Below are positions 15,830 to 25,024 of a DNA stretch of 64,000 bases, piece after piece. Numbering within the stretch: position 1 is the first letter of the stretch; every line of letters starts with the position of its first letter. This stretch comes from Flavobacteriales bacterium 33_180_T64 (GTDB lineage: Bacteria > Bacteroidota > Bacteroidia > Flavobacteriales > Flavobacteriaceae): NCBI GenBank assembly GCA_002162685.1, contig MAAQ01000012.1:1-64000 (forward strand). Direction: 5' to 3'. The position numbers and the translations under genes are program-made. The notes below the pieces were generated by a model that saw nothing but the letters and a program-made list of their open reading frames with translations, was not told where the DNA came from and ran no database searches.

Positions 15830-17896
15830 ATGCCGCTTATGCATAAACACCTATATATATCTTTACTATTATCACTAACATTTTTGTTTGGTTACGCCCA
15901 AGAGAAAGATTTGTTTTGTGATCAGCTTCAAGCGTTACAAGAATTAGTTAAAACAAATCATTACCAACCTAAAATTATCAATGATAGTTTATCAACTCAT
16001 GTATTTGATTTGTTTCTAAATACTTTAGATGAAGACAAGAGATTGCTAATCAAAGACGATATAAACACCTTTGAAAGTGACCGTTTTTCTCTAGATGATT
16101 ATATTAAAAATGGCTCTTGTGATTTTATAACTAAGTATGCCGTAATTTTATCTAAACGTATTGAAAATTCTAAAAAAATAATTAGTGATTTAGAAAAAGA
16201 AAAATTTGATTATTCTGGTAAAGACACACTGCGCTTTAAACCAGAATCAAAGTTTGTTTACTTTAAAGACAATACTGCTACACAACATTATTGGAGTAAG
16301 CGTATGCGTTATAACATCTTACATACACTTGTAGAAAATGACTCAGTATTAGAACACATACAAAGTCATTTTAAAACACTCGAAGCTGATTTAAAACCTA
16401 AACTCATACAGAAAGAGATTTGTAACCTAGAGACATTACAAAATAGGCATGGTAGTATTGAAAACTTTGTAAAAGAGGCTTTTTTTAATGCCTACTTGCA
16501 TTATCACGATCCTAACTCTTCATTTTTCACTCCTACTGAAAAAGAAATTTTTGAAAACTCTTTGTCTAATAATCAATTATCCTTTGGAATAATTACAACT
16601 AAAAATGATAATGGAGATATTGTGATTGTTCATATTACTCCAGGAGGTGCCGCATTTAATGATGGTAATTTTGAAGTTAATGACATCATAAAATCTTTGA
16701 GTACAGCAACAGAAACATTAGAAACCTATTGTGTTTCAAACAATGATGTTTTAGCTTTTACAGTAAATCAAAAACACAATACAATTACGTTTAAAATCAA
16801 AAAACAAAATGGTACAATAAAGAATGTTGAGCTAATTAAAACCAAAACTAAGATTGAAGAAAACTCGGTTTCTGGGTATATTCTTGAAAATAAATCAAAA
16901 ATAGGGTATATCAATATTCCTAGTTTCTATTCCGATTTTGAATCGCCAAACGGATTAGGTTTAGCTAATGATGTTGCTAAAGAATTATACAAACTTCAAA
17001 AAGAAAAAATAGAAGGCTTAATCTTAGATTTACGTTTTAATGGTGGTGGTTCTATGAAAGAAGCTGCTGATTTATCTGGCATGTTTATTAATCGAGGCCC
17101 AATTTTGATATTAAAATACAACACAGATGAAACGTTTATCATTAAAGATTCAAATAGAGGCTCTTTATTTACAAAACCAATTATTGTTTTGGTCAACAAC
17201 TACAGTGCATCTGCATCAGAGTTTTTTGCTGCCTCCATGCAAGATTACAATCGGGCTGTTATTGTTGGTACCACAACACATGGTAAAGCATCAGCACAAG
17301 TAATTTTGCCTTTATCAGATGATGAAACTTTAGGGTACTCTAAATTAACTGTAGAGAAATTTTATCGTGTTACAGGTCAAAGTCATCAGTCTAAAGGTGT
17401 AGTCCCAGATATTAGTTTACCAAATTTATATGACGGTTTTAAAACTCAAGAACAATTTGAAGCCTTTGCTCTTCGAAATGATTCTATACATAAAGTTAAA
17501 TTCCCAAAACTAAAACAACTCCCAATTGACGAATTAAAAAAACAAAGCCAAACTCGAGTTAATAAGGCAACTCCTTTTGATGCAATTAAAAATCTCAATC
17601 AACTTATTTTTAAAAATTATTTCCAATTAGATACTGAATATTTACTAACCTTAAACAATGTCTACAGGGAAATGACAACGTATAGAAAGCAATGGTTAAA
17701 AATCAATGAACCTATTGATAATCATGAATCTAGTTTTGCAGTAAAAAACTCAGCATTTACAAAAGAAGTTATGAGTTATAGCGAAGATAAAAAACTAATA
17801 AACGAAATGATCTTGAAAGATATCAAACAAGATATTTATATTGAAGAATCTCAAGCTATACTTCAAGATTTAATAAAATTCAATCTTCTCAATTAA
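15830..17896 (+). CDS. prc: Carboxy-terminal (tail-specific) processing protease, S41
   Basis: An exported 688-residue serine protease of the Prc/Tsp type that degrades envelope proteins from their C-terminus. An in-frame ATG at 15839 would give a cleaner signal peptide (MHKHLYISLLLSLTFLFGYA). The N-terminal helical domain reaches about residue 235, a PDZ domain runs about 240-330 (FGIITTKNDNGDIVIVHITP), and the S41 core carries GLILDLRFNGGGSMKEA. The catalytic dyad is S461 in NYSASASEFF and K486 in THGKASAQ, 25 residues apart as in Prc. A secreted protein of unknown function starts 2 bases after the stop. Confidence 0.93.
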   Translation: MPLMHKHLYISLLLSLTFLFGYAQEKDLFCDQLQALQELVKTNHYQPKIINDSLSTHVFDLFLNTLDEDKRLLIKDDINTFESDRFSLDDYIKNGSCDFITKYAVILSKRIENSKKIISDLEKEKFDYSGKDTLRFKPESKFVYFKDNTATQHYWSKRMRYNILHTLVENDSVLEHIQSHFKTLEADLKPKLIQKEICNLETLQNRHGSIENFVKEAFFNAYLHYHDPNSSFFTPTEKEIFENSLSNNQLSFGIITTKNDNGDIVIVHITPGGAAFNDGNFEVNDIIKSLSTATETLETYCVSNNDVLAFTVNQKHNTITFKIKKQNGTIKNVELIKTKTKIEENSVSGYILENKSKIGYINIPSFYSDFESPNGLGLANDVAKELYKLQKEKIEGLILDLRFNGGGSMKEAADLSGMFINRGPILILKYNTDETFIIKDSNRGSLFTKPIIVLVNNYSASASEFFAASMQDYNRAVIVGTTTHGKASAQVILPLSDDETLGYSKLTVEKFYRVTGQSHQSKGVVPDISLPNLYDGFKTQEQFEAFALRNDSIHKVKFPKLKQLPIDELKKQSQTRVNKATPFDAIKNLNQLIFKNYFQLDTEYLLTLNNVYREMTTYRKQWLKINEPIDNHESSFAVKNSAFTKEVMSYSEDKKLINEMILKDIKQDIYIEESQAILQDLIKFNLLN

Positions 17897-17898
17897 AC

Positions 17899-18933
17899 AT
17901 GAAAAACACAACTTTAAAATTCACTATCGCTTTGCTTTTTGTTGTTTCATCTTTAACAGCACAAAGTTTTAAAAATGCCTCAGAATATTTAGATTTTGTT
18001 GCAACAGAACAACAAGCTATCACAAAAAACATGTGGAAATACACTAAAGCTGTAGCTCATAGTAAAAGTGATAGAAGTATTGATGGCAAAAGAAAAACTC
18101 TTTTAAAAACAGTTGATAGAGCTATCGCTAAAATAAAAAAAGCAAATGGGTTTGATGGTGATGATTATAAGAATAAAATATTAAAACATATGATATTCAA
18201 TAAAAATTTGCTCAATCAAGATTACGCAAAAATTATTGATATGAAAGCTGTTGCAGAACAGTCTTATGATGCTATGGAGGCCTATATTTTGGCACAAGAA
18301 TTAGCCGATCAAAAAATGGAAGAATCTCAACAAGACTATGAAAAAGACTTTTATGAATTTGCTACTAAACACAACATAGAAATCATTGAAAGCGAAACTG
18401 ATTTGGGTAAAAAAATGAAGCTTTCAAATGAGGTTTTTGAACATTATAATGATTTATACCTTATCTATTTTAAAGTCTATATTAACGAAGTGTATTTATG
18501 GGAAGCTGTAGAGTCTAATGATGTGAGTGCAATTCAACAAAATGCAAATGCATTAAGTGTAGCAGCTAAAGAAGGTTTAGAAATATTGAAAACAAAAACC
18601 ACTTATAAAAATGATAACTCTATTTTAAATGTGACAAAAAAAGCATTTGAATTTTTTATCGAAGAGAGCGATACTAAAATCCCTCAACTCACAGAATTTT
18701 TAATCTTAAATGAAGATTTTGAAACCATAAAATCTACACTAGATCAAACACCTGAGCGTAAACGCACCAAAGAACAAATTGATAATTATAACAAAAAAGT
18801 TAAAGACATTAACAAAGCGGTTAAAAATTACAATAAAGTGAATATCGAATTAAACACCCAGCGCCAAAACATTATTAATGGCCTAAATAACACCAACTCA
18901 AACTTTTTATCTAAGCATATACCAAAAGACTAA
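17899..18933 (+). CDS. Exported helical protein of unknown function, downstream of prc
   Basis: 344 residues with a signal peptide (ALLFVVSSLTAQS) and an almost entirely charged helical body, for example KRKTLLKTVDRAIAKIKKAN and DQTPERKRTKEQIDNYNKKV. No catalytic motif is visible. It resembles in composition the surface proteins grouped as the LIC11966 family, but I cannot confirm that. The 2-base gap to prc implies one transcript, so it could be a Prc adaptor, substrate or inhibitor; that is inference from position only. Confidence 0.7.
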   Translation: MKNTTLKFTIALLFVVSSLTAQSFKNASEYLDFVATEQQAITKNMWKYTKAVAHSKSDRSIDGKRKTLLKTVDRAIAKIKKANGFDGDDYKNKILKHMIFNKNLLNQDYAKIIDMKAVAEQSYDAMEAYILAQELADQKMEESQQDYEKDFYEFATKHNIEIIESETDLGKKMKLSNEVFEHYNDLYLIYFKVYINEVYLWEAVESNDVSAIQQNANALSVAAKEGLEILKTKTTYKNDNSILNVTKKAFEFFIEESDTKIPQLTEFLILNEDFETIKSTLDQTPERKRTKEQIDNYNKKVKDINKAVKNYNKVNIELNTQRQNIINGLNNTNSNFLSKHIPKD

Positions 18934-18965
18934 TTTAGAGTAGTGTCATTTCGATATAAATTCAA

Positions 18966-18973
18966 TAATTTTG
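18966..18973 (+). promoter_or_regulatory. Candidate -7 box (TAATTTTG) for yebC
   Basis: TAnnTTTG match 36 bases upstream of the yebC ATG, in the short gap after the prc partner gene. Confidence 0.45.
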
Positions 18974-19009
18974 GAGTTAATTAATATTACGATTTAAAAT
19001 AGAATAACA

Positions 19010-19732
19010 ATGGGAAGAGCGTTTGAATTTCGCAAAGCAAGAAAAATGAAACGATGGTCTGCAATGAGTAAAGCCTTTACACGTATAGGCAAAGACATTG
19101 TAATGGCTGTAAAAGAAGGTGGACCAGATCCAGATAGTAATTCTCGCTTGCGTGCAGTGATTCAAAATGCAAAAGCTGTTAACATGCCTAAAGACAATGT
19201 TGAGCGTGCTATTAAAAAAGCAAGTGAAAAAGGTCAAGGCGATTATAAAGAAGTCATTTTTGAAGGGTATGCTCCTCATGGCATTGCTATTTTAGTTGAA
19301 ACTGCAACCGATAATAACACACGAACAGTAGCAAATGTTCGTAGTTACTTTAATAAGTGTGATGGCAGCTTAGGAACATCTGGATCTGTTGTATTTATGT
19401 TTGACCATACGTGTAACTTCAGAATTAATGCTGAAAATTTAGATCCTGAAGAAGTCGAATTAGAATTTATCGATTTTGGCGCAGAAGAAGTGTTTGCTGA
19501 TGACGACGGAATTCTAATTTATGCCCCTTTTGAAAGTTTTGGAGCCATTCAAGCTGAACTAGAATCTAGAGATATCGAGATCTTATCTTCTGGTTTTGAA
19601 CGTATCCCTCAAGTCACAAAAGCATTAACTGCAGAAGAAGCACAAGACGTTGAAAAACTTCTTGAAAAACTAGAAGAAGACGATGATGTACAAAATGTAT
19701 ATCATACCATGGAAGAATCTACTGAAGCATAG
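19010..19732 (+). CDS. YebC/PmpR-family protein
   Basis: 240 residues. N-terminal MGRAFEFRKARKMKRWSAMS and IGKDIVMAVKEGGPDPDSNS followed by MPKDNVERAIKKAS and YEGYAPHGIAI-type segments (here EGYAPHGIAILVE) define the family. Members have been described as DNA-binding transcriptional regulators and, more recently, as ribosome-associated factors that relieve stalling at proline stretches. The first residues read MGRAF rather than the MAGHSKW of gammaproteobacteria, which is normal for Bacteroidota. Acidic C-terminus. Monocistronic with its own promoter and terminator. Confidence 0.93.
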   Translation: MGRAFEFRKARKMKRWSAMSKAFTRIGKDIVMAVKEGGPDPDSNSRLRAVIQNAKAVNMPKDNVERAIKKASEKGQGDYKEVIFEGYAPHGIAILVETATDNNTRTVANVRSYFNKCDGSLGTSGSVVFMFDHTCNFRINAENLDPEEVELEFIDFGAEEVFADDDGILIYAPFESFGAIQAELESRDIEILSSGFERIPQVTKALTAEEAQDVEKLLEKLEEDDDVQNVYHTMEESTEA

Positions 19733-19756
19733 TAAACTTTAAAAATAGCGCTATAG

Positions 19757-19786
19757 AACCCGAGTTTTGTTTCGGGTTTGCTTTTC
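19757..19786. terminator. Intrinsic terminator between yebC and the glycosyltransferase gene
   Basis: Arms aacccga and tcgggtt around an 8-nt loop, followed by tgctttt. It lies between convergent stops and may serve both genes, though the T-run is better on the plus strand. Confidence 0.75.
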
Positions 19787-19791
19787 TAAAA

Positions 19792-21021
19792 TTAAGAATT
19801 CTTAGCCTCTATCCATTTACTCATAAATTTTGTGCTTTGCATCGTATGATGTTGTAACATTTGCCCAATAAAATTGTACTGTCTATGTGTTTTTAAAGTC
19901 TTTGATAGCTCAGTCAACCTTTCAGTAAATTGACTTTCAAACTCCGATTTTAAAAATCTCTTTTTTAAGATATCAAAACCATCAGATTGCTGTTGTTTCC
20001 AGAGAGATTCATCTTGATATACTGCAATCGAATGTGTTATAAAATCAGATGCATCATCGCAAATAAAATCTTGATTAACGTCATCAACAATTCCTTCAAT
20101 TCCAATATTTGTAGTCACAAATGGTGTTCCGTTTTGCATGGCATCAAATAGCTTTCCTTTTAACCCTGCACCAAAACGAATTGGAGCTAAGCATACTTTT
20201 GCTTGCTGCATTACCTCATTAACATCCTTAGCAAAACCTTTTATTAGAAACCCTTCCTTCTCGTTATGTAATTGGTTTACTTTTTGCGATGCATAAGCAC
20301 CATAATTATGTAATTCTACATTAGGAAGTTGCTTCCTAATCGTTTTCCAAAGTGTGTTTTTTAAATACAGTAAAGCATCATAGTTTGGTTCATGAATAAA
20401 ATTACCAATAGTTACAAAGTGCTGACGCTCATTAAATGTTGGAAAATTTTTAATCTCCTCTTCTGAAATATCATCTATCAAAAATGGCAAATAACACAAT
20501 AAGAAATTATCTATATGAAATGTATTTTTAAGCAACTCCATTTCTACTTTAGAGATGATTAAACTTAAGTCACAACGATATATACTTGCTATTTCACGCT
20601 TGGTTGTATCACTAAATAAATAAGCATTGATAGTCTCAGAATTGTCTTTAAATGCTTGTTGTCTAGCACGTCTTAAAAAATGCAAATCTTCTGTATCTAA
20701 TAGTTTTATAGCCTCAGGGCACTGTGCAGAAACTCGCCACCCAAATTGTTCTTCGGTCATAAACCTATCAAACATAACCACATCTGGTTTTAGTTTCAGG
20801 ATAAAATCATCAAAACTAGAATCGTTAAGTTTAATCCTTGCTTTCTCCACTCCAATTGTAGATACGTCAAAAGCATTATCACTTTTAGCACACGTGCTCA
20901 CAAATGTAAGTTGGTAATCTTGTTGTTGAAAAAAAGATATTAACTGCAGCATTCTACTGCCTGCAGCAGAACTTTTAGGTTCTGGCCAGACGAAACCAAT
21001 AATGAGAAGTTTGTTTTTCAA
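19792..21021 (-). CDS. Glycosyltransferase, GT4-like
   Basis: 409 residues. The N-terminal segment LLIIGFVWPEPKSSAAGSRM is the nucleotide-side start typical of GT-B enzymes, and APIRFGAGLKGKLFDAMQNG plus PFVTTNIGIEGI is the donor-binding region of GT1/GT4 enzymes. Donor and acceptor are unknown. No polysaccharide cluster surrounds it. A haem-binding protein gene lies 15 bases upstream on the same strand and may be cotranscribed. Confidence 0.82.
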   Translation of the reverse strand: MKNKLLIIGFVWPEPKSSAAGSRMLQLISFFQQQDYQLTFVSTCAKSDNAFDVSTIGVEKARIKLNDSSFDDFILKLKPDVVMFDRFMTEEQFGWRVSAQCPEAIKLLDTEDLHFLRRARQQAFKDNSETINAYLFSDTTKREIASIYRCDLSLIISKVEMELLKNTFHIDNFLLCYLPFLIDDISEEEIKNFPTFNERQHFVTIGNFIHEPNYDALLYLKNTLWKTIRKQLPNVELHNYGAYASQKVNQLHNEKEGFLIKGFAKDVNEVMQQAKVCLAPIRFGAGLKGKLFDAMQNGTPFVTTNIGIEGIVDDVNQDFICDDASDFITHSIAVYQDESLWKQQQSDGFDILKKRFLKSEFESQFTERLTELSKTLKTHRQYNFIGQMLQHHTMQSTKFMSKWIEAKNS

Positions 21022-21036
21022 AAGAAAATTAAAAAA

Positions 21037-21513
21037 TTATTCAGCAGGCTGACGTTCAAAAACATATTTGAATCTCACCATATTTCCCCATTTTACAATA
21101 GCTTTAATTTGTGCATCGGTAAGTTTAGCATCGCCATGTGTATAGGTATACGATGGCAAAGGCATTTTTTTCTCTTGCACTTCTTCTATCAATTCTGATA
21201 TTTTATGATCTTTCTTTTTTACTGAATAGCTCGCCCATTCAGAAACATTGAAATGCTCTTTCCCTTCTGTTACATGATTTGCCATCCAATAATTAACAGG
21301 CGTGATTTTATTATACCAAGGATACTTAGTAACGTTACTATGGCAATCAAAACAGGTGCTTTTTAGGACCTCATAAACATCACTTGGTGGATTTGTATCG
21401 GCAATAAAAGCATTTATTGAGGTCATATCTCCTTCATTTTTATCTGGCCCAAAAAATTGCATGATTATAAATACAATTAATAAAACAATACCTATTTTTT
21501 TTATGATTTTCAT
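21037..21513 (-). CDS. Membrane-anchored haem-binding domain protein
   Basis: 158 residues with an N-terminal hydrophobic segment (about 8-21). A single CxxCH haem-attachment motif, CFDCHSN (C54, C57, H58), is followed by YPWYNKITPVNYWMANHVTE and FNVSEW, the pattern of the Bacteroidota haem-binding domain family (Haem_bd). Probably a periplasmic c-type haem protein. It lies between a glycosyltransferase gene and the divergent HEAT-like gene, which gives no partner. Confidence 0.87.
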   Translation of the reverse strand: MKIIKKIGIVLLIVFIIMQFFGPDKNEGDMTSINAFIADTNPPSDVYEVLKSTCFDCHSNVTKYPWYNKITPVNYWMANHVTEGKEHFNVSEWASYSVKKKDHKISELIEEVQEKKMPLPSYTYTHGDAKLTDAQIKAIVKWGNMVRFKYVFERQPAE

Positions 21514-21644
21514 ATGTTTACATTTACTTTTACTTATTTGCCATATGAAACATCTAGCATATTAAAACCTTTATCGGATTTTAAATATTAGAATTGAATG
21601 TTTCATTTTATATAATTTTATTGGGTTAAAAATACAAAAAGACA

Positions 21645-22208
21645 TTGACTACAAAAGAACTTTATGAAGAATTAAATTATGTTAATCACTCACGAGAAAA
21701 ACGTTTGTATTATGCAAATTTAGTGATTAATAATCCAGATTTAATTCCGAAATTATTAGATGTTTTATTCATGGTAGATGATAAAATCTCTTGCCGTGCT
21801 GCTTGGGTTTTTGAATTTATGTGTGGTGAAAATCTTGAAACATGCATTCCATACTTAGATGAATTTACAGAAACCATTCATAAAGTACATTTAGATTCTG
21901 CAGTACGACCAGTAGCAAAAGTTTGTGAATATTTAGCAAAAGCGTATTACTCAAAAAACGATAACAAAATTAAATCTGTATTACTTCCAAAACATAAAGA
22001 AAAAATTATCGAAGCTTGTTTTGATTGGATGATTAATGACGAGAAAATTGCGCCAAAGGCATATGCTATGAATACGCTTTTTTTATTAGGAAAAGAGAAC
22101 GATTGGATTCATCCAGAATTGGCTATGATATTAGAACGTGATTATCAAATGCAGAGTTCTGGTTTTAAAGCAAGAGCTCGTCATATTTTAAAAAAGATCA
22201 AACGATAA
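21645..22208 (+). CDS. HEAT-repeat-like cytoplasmic protein, TTG start
   Basis: 187 residues, all helical, with repeat-like units (DLIPKLLDVLFMVDDKISCR, MINDEKIAPKAYAMNTLFLL) suggesting HEAT/ARM folding. There is no ATG in frame before residue 42, so TTG at 21645 is the plausible start. No signal peptide or catalytic motif. It sits just upstream of purB but purB has its own promoter box. Function unknown; protein-protein scaffold is the general role of such repeats. Confidence 0.72.
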   Translation: MTTKELYEELNYVNHSREKRLYYANLVINNPDLIPKLLDVLFMVDDKISCRAAWVFEFMCGENLETCIPYLDEFTETIHKVHLDSAVRPVAKVCEYLAKAYYSKNDNKIKSVLLPKHKEKIIEACFDWMINDEKIAPKAYAMNTLFLLGKENDWIHPELAMILERDYQMQSSGFKARARHILKKIKR

Positions 22209-22258
22209 TATTTTACAAAACTTAGAGGTTTACGCTTCTCGCTCTTCTCTAAAAATCC

Positions 22259-22266
22259 TATCTTTG
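22259..22266 (+). promoter_or_regulatory. Probable -7 box (TATCTTTG) of purB
   Basis: Matches TAnnTTTG and lies 22 bases upstream of the purB ATG. Its TTG is the same TTG that would extend the purB frame to 22264, which argues against the longer start. Confidence 0.6.
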
Positions 22267-22287
22267 CAGCTTCAAAACACACAACTA

Positions 22288-23631
22288 ATGTCAATATCAT
22301 CTCTTAATGCCATCTCTCCAATAGATGGTCGATACAGAAATAAAGTAAATAATCTAGCGCCTTATTTTTCTGAAGAAGCTCTTATAAAATACCGTGTTTT
22401 AGTAGAAATAGAGTATTTTATTTCACTTTGCGAATTACAATTACCTCAACTTTCAGATATTGACGTTTCCGTTTTTGATGACTTAAGAACTATTTATACC
22501 GCTTTTTCTACGGAAGATGCGCAAGCTATAAAAGATATTGAAGCTATTACTAATCATGATGTAAAAGCCGTTGAATATTTTATTAAAGAGAAATTTGACA
22601 CCCTCAATTTATCTCAATACAAAGAGTTCATTCATTTTGGTTTAACATCACAAGACATCAATAATACTGCGATACCTTTAAGTATCAAAGATGCGATGAA
22701 TGACGTATATGTTCCTGAATATTTTGAAGTTTTAAAAAGGCTTAAAGATTTAGCTGAAGACTGGAAAGATATTCCAATGCTAGCAAGAACACATGGTCAA
22801 CCTGCTTCTCCTACTCGTCTCGGAAAAGAAATACAAGTCTTTGCAGTGCGTTTAGAAGAACAATTCAATTTATTAAATGATGTCCCAAGTGCAGCAAAGT
22901 TTGGTGGAGCAACTGGGAATTTCAATGCACACAAAGTAGCCTATCCTAATATTGATTGGAAAGCTTTTGGGACTCAATTTGTTCAAGAGAAATTAGGGTT
23001 ACAACACTCGTTTCCAACCACACAAATAGAGCACTACGATCATATGGCTGCATTATTTGATGCTTTAAAACGTATCAATACCATTATTATCGATTTAGAT
23101 CGTGACGTTTGGACTTATGTCTCCATGGATTACTTTAAACAGAAAATTAAAAAAGGAGAAGTTGGAAGTAGTGCAATGCCACATAAAGTAAATCCTATAG
23201 ATTTTGAAAACTCAGAAGGTAACTTAGGAATGGCAAATGCTATTTTTGAACATCTATCTGCTAAACTACCTATTTCTAGACTGCAACGCGACTTAACTGA
23301 TAGTACTGTTTTACGGAATGTAGGTGTTCCTTTTGGACATACATTAATTGGATTTAAATCCACTTTAAAAGGATTAAACAAATTACTCCTTAACGAATCT
23401 AAGTTTGCACAAGACTTAGAAAATAATTGGGCAGTAGTTGCTGAAGCGATACAAACCATATTAAGACGTGAGGCTTATCCTAATCCATATGAAGCTTTAA
23501 AAGGCTTAACACGAACTAACGAAACAATCAACGAACATTCTATTTCTAAATTTATTGATACTTTAGAGGTTTCTGAAGCTATAAAAACAGAACTAAAAGC
23601 AATAAATCCAAGTAATTATACTGGAATCTAA
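22288..23631 (+). CDS. purB: Adenylosuccinate lyase
   Basis: Fumarase-superfamily enzyme acting twice in purine synthesis, cleaving SAICAR and adenylosuccinate to release fumarate. I start at the ATG at 22288 (MSISSLNAISPIDGRY, 447 residues); the in-frame TTG at 22264 overlaps the -7 promoter box. Motifs: TSQDINNTA, ARTHGQPASPTRLGKE, FGGATGNFNAH, and the signature loop GSSAMPHKVNPIDFENSEGN with its mobile catalytic Ser. The HEAT-like gene upstream is 79 bases away. A small membrane-protein gene follows closely. Confidence 0.96.
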   Translation: MSISSLNAISPIDGRYRNKVNNLAPYFSEEALIKYRVLVEIEYFISLCELQLPQLSDIDVSVFDDLRTIYTAFSTEDAQAIKDIEAITNHDVKAVEYFIKEKFDTLNLSQYKEFIHFGLTSQDINNTAIPLSIKDAMNDVYVPEYFEVLKRLKDLAEDWKDIPMLARTHGQPASPTRLGKEIQVFAVRLEEQFNLLNDVPSAAKFGGATGNFNAHKVAYPNIDWKAFGTQFVQEKLGLQHSFPTTQIEHYDHMAALFDALKRINTIIIDLDRDVWTYVSMDYFKQKIKKGEVGSSAMPHKVNPIDFENSEGNLGMANAIFEHLSAKLPISRLQRDLTDSTVLRNVGVPFGHTLIGFKSTLKGLNKLLLNESKFAQDLENNWAVVAEAIQTILRREAYPNPYEALKGLTRTNETINEHSISKFIDTLEVSEAIKTELKAINPSNYTGI

Positions 23632-23640
23632 AACCCTAAA

Positions 23641-23832
23641 ATGCCTACAAGAAACACATTAACACTAATTTTCTCCGGACTTATTTTCGCAAGTTTCTTT
23701 GTGTTTGGGCTTTTAGACATTTTAGATTATCTTATTGTAAAAGCGATACTATTTTCGTCCTTTACTTTACTAGCTATTTACATTGCAATTATTCTTTTGA
23801 AAGACTCTGAAAACAAAAACCACCTCAAATAG
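23641..23832 (+). CDS. Small two-helix membrane protein
   Basis: 63 residues with two hydrophobic stretches (about 7-25 and 32-52) joined by LLDILDYL, and a short charged tail. It starts 9 bases after purB and ends inside the left arm of the shared terminator, so it is probably cotranscribed with purB. No family recognised. It is short, but the position and clean hydrophobic pattern support a real gene. Confidence 0.6.
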   Translation: MPTRNTLTLIFSGLIFASFFVFGLLDILDYLIVKAILFSSFTLLAIYIAIILLKDSENKNHLK

Positions 23833-23849
23833 ACTTGAAGTGGTTTCCT
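23818..23849. terminator. Intrinsic terminator after the purB transcript
   Basis: Arms aaccacctcaa and ttgaagtggtt (one mismatch) with a 6-nt loop; it overlaps the last codons of the small membrane protein and faces the convergent DUF4252 gene. Confidence 0.7.
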
Positions 23850-23873
23850 ATTAACATTTTAAATAAGAATCAG

Positions 23874-24422
23874 TTATTTAAAAAATTTTGTAATGTCTTT
23901 GAATTGATTTTCTTCAATGCTATTTTCATCTAAAACTGATGCGAGTTGCATTATTTTATTAAAGTTCATATCATCTCCAAGAACTCTTATAATTGCAAAC
24001 CCTGTCTCGTTAGAATTCCCTAAGAGGATAAACTCATCAACATCATCTCCATCTCCAATACATTTGACAATAAATTTACCGTCAGTAGAATTCCCGCCAC
24101 GCATTAATTCTTCGTATTTAGGATCTTTTAAAATCGCTTTCACTTTTGCTAACTCAACATCCATTTCTTCTTTGTTGTCAGCATCGGAGACAAAAGCAAT
24201 AAGACTTAGTTTTTCTATCGATTTATAAGCCTCTTGTTGTTCCTCGGTTAATTGCTCTTTGTCAATTTTAAGCATACTAATTGGTACATCTAAAGAGGTA
24301 AAACCAGGCGCTAACTCATTATCAACATAATACGTTTGCAATGTTAAACCTTGATTGCAACTCTGTAGAGTTACAACCAAAGTTAACATCATGATTATTG
24401 TTTTGATTGATGTCATTTTCAT
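23874..24422 (-). CDS. DUF4252-like lipoprotein
   Basis: 182 residues. Signal peptide with lipobox VTLQSC puts the lipidated Cys at residue 22. The body (EEQQEAYKSIEKLSLIAFVS, DEFILLGNSNETGFAIIRVL) resembles DUF4252 and the product of the gene just upstream. Last gene of a four-gene operon with an ECF sigma factor, an anti-sigma-like protein and another DUF4252 protein. Function unknown; an envelope output or sensor of the sigma system is possible. Confidence 0.75.
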   Translation of the reverse strand: MKMTSIKTIIMMLTLVVTLQSCNQGLTLQTYYVDNELAPGFTSLDVPISMLKIDKEQLTEEQQEAYKSIEKLSLIAFVSDADNKEEMDVELAKVKAILKDPKYEELMRGGNSTDGKFIVKCIGDGDDVDEFILLGNSNETGFAIIRVLGDDMNFNKIMQLASVLDENSIEENQFKDITKFFK

Positions 24423-24426
24423 AATC

Positions 24427-24996
24427 TTAGTTTTTCTGACCTGCTTTTTTAAAATGCTCGCTTCCAGGCACGTTCATTTTACTTGTGATTTTAGAAATCT
24501 CTCTTAAATCAATATCTCCAGCTATAGATACAATAACAGTTTCTACTTCTCTTTTTTTACCATTGATTTCAATGTTTTGGTCTTTTGTAAGTTCTTTTAA
24601 ACCTGTAACAAACATTAAAAGTTCTTTAACATGGTTTTCGTCTTTACCTTCTTTAACGTAAAACTTTACCGTTTGGTTTCCATCTTTAAAACGCATTAAT
24701 TCCTCTAAGCTAGAGTTCCCAATATATCTATTGACATCAGCTTTCATATTTGCTGAAATTTTATCGTCTCCAGTGGTCAATAATTTTACACTTTTGATTT
24801 TCTTTGCCATTTCAAGCATCTTTTGATCATCTGGATCATCCATATTGATATCAATACTCGCTAGCATTGAAAACATTTTTTGATTAATCACACCTGAAGT
24901 GACTCCTTTCATGTCTTCATACTTGTCAAAAAGACCTTGTCCAAATGATATTGATGATGTTAAAACGACTGCGATTATTACTATTATTTTTTTCAT
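24427..24996 (-). CDS. DUF4252 domain exported protein
   Basis: 189 residues with a Sec signal peptide (MKKIIVIIAVVLTSSISFGQ) but no lipobox, unlike its neighbour. The body has KLLTTGDDKISANMKADVNR, LEELMRFKDGNQTVKFYVKE and EINGKKREVETVIVSIAGDI, matching the DUF4252 pattern. It lies 4 bases before the lipoprotein paralogue and 28 bases after the anti-sigma-like gene. Two related exported products, one soluble and one lipidated, in one operon suggests they act together. Confidence 0.8.
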   Translation of the reverse strand: MKKIIVIIAVVLTSSISFGQGLFDKYEDMKGVTSGVINQKMFSMLASIDINMDDPDDQKMLEMAKKIKSVKLLTTGDDKISANMKADVNRYIGNSSLEELMRFKDGNQTVKFYVKEGKDENHVKELLMFVTGLKELTKDQNIEINGKKREVETVIVSIAGDIDLREISKITSKMNVPGSEHFKKAGQKN

Positions 24997-25024
24997 AATT
25001 TCTTGTTTTTAGTTTTTGTGGCTT

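Noticed and set aside
22264-22287. Longer purB start at TTG 22264
   Set aside because: The TTG is within the TATCTTTG promoter box; the ATG at 22288 gives the canonical MSISSLNAISPIDGRY start.
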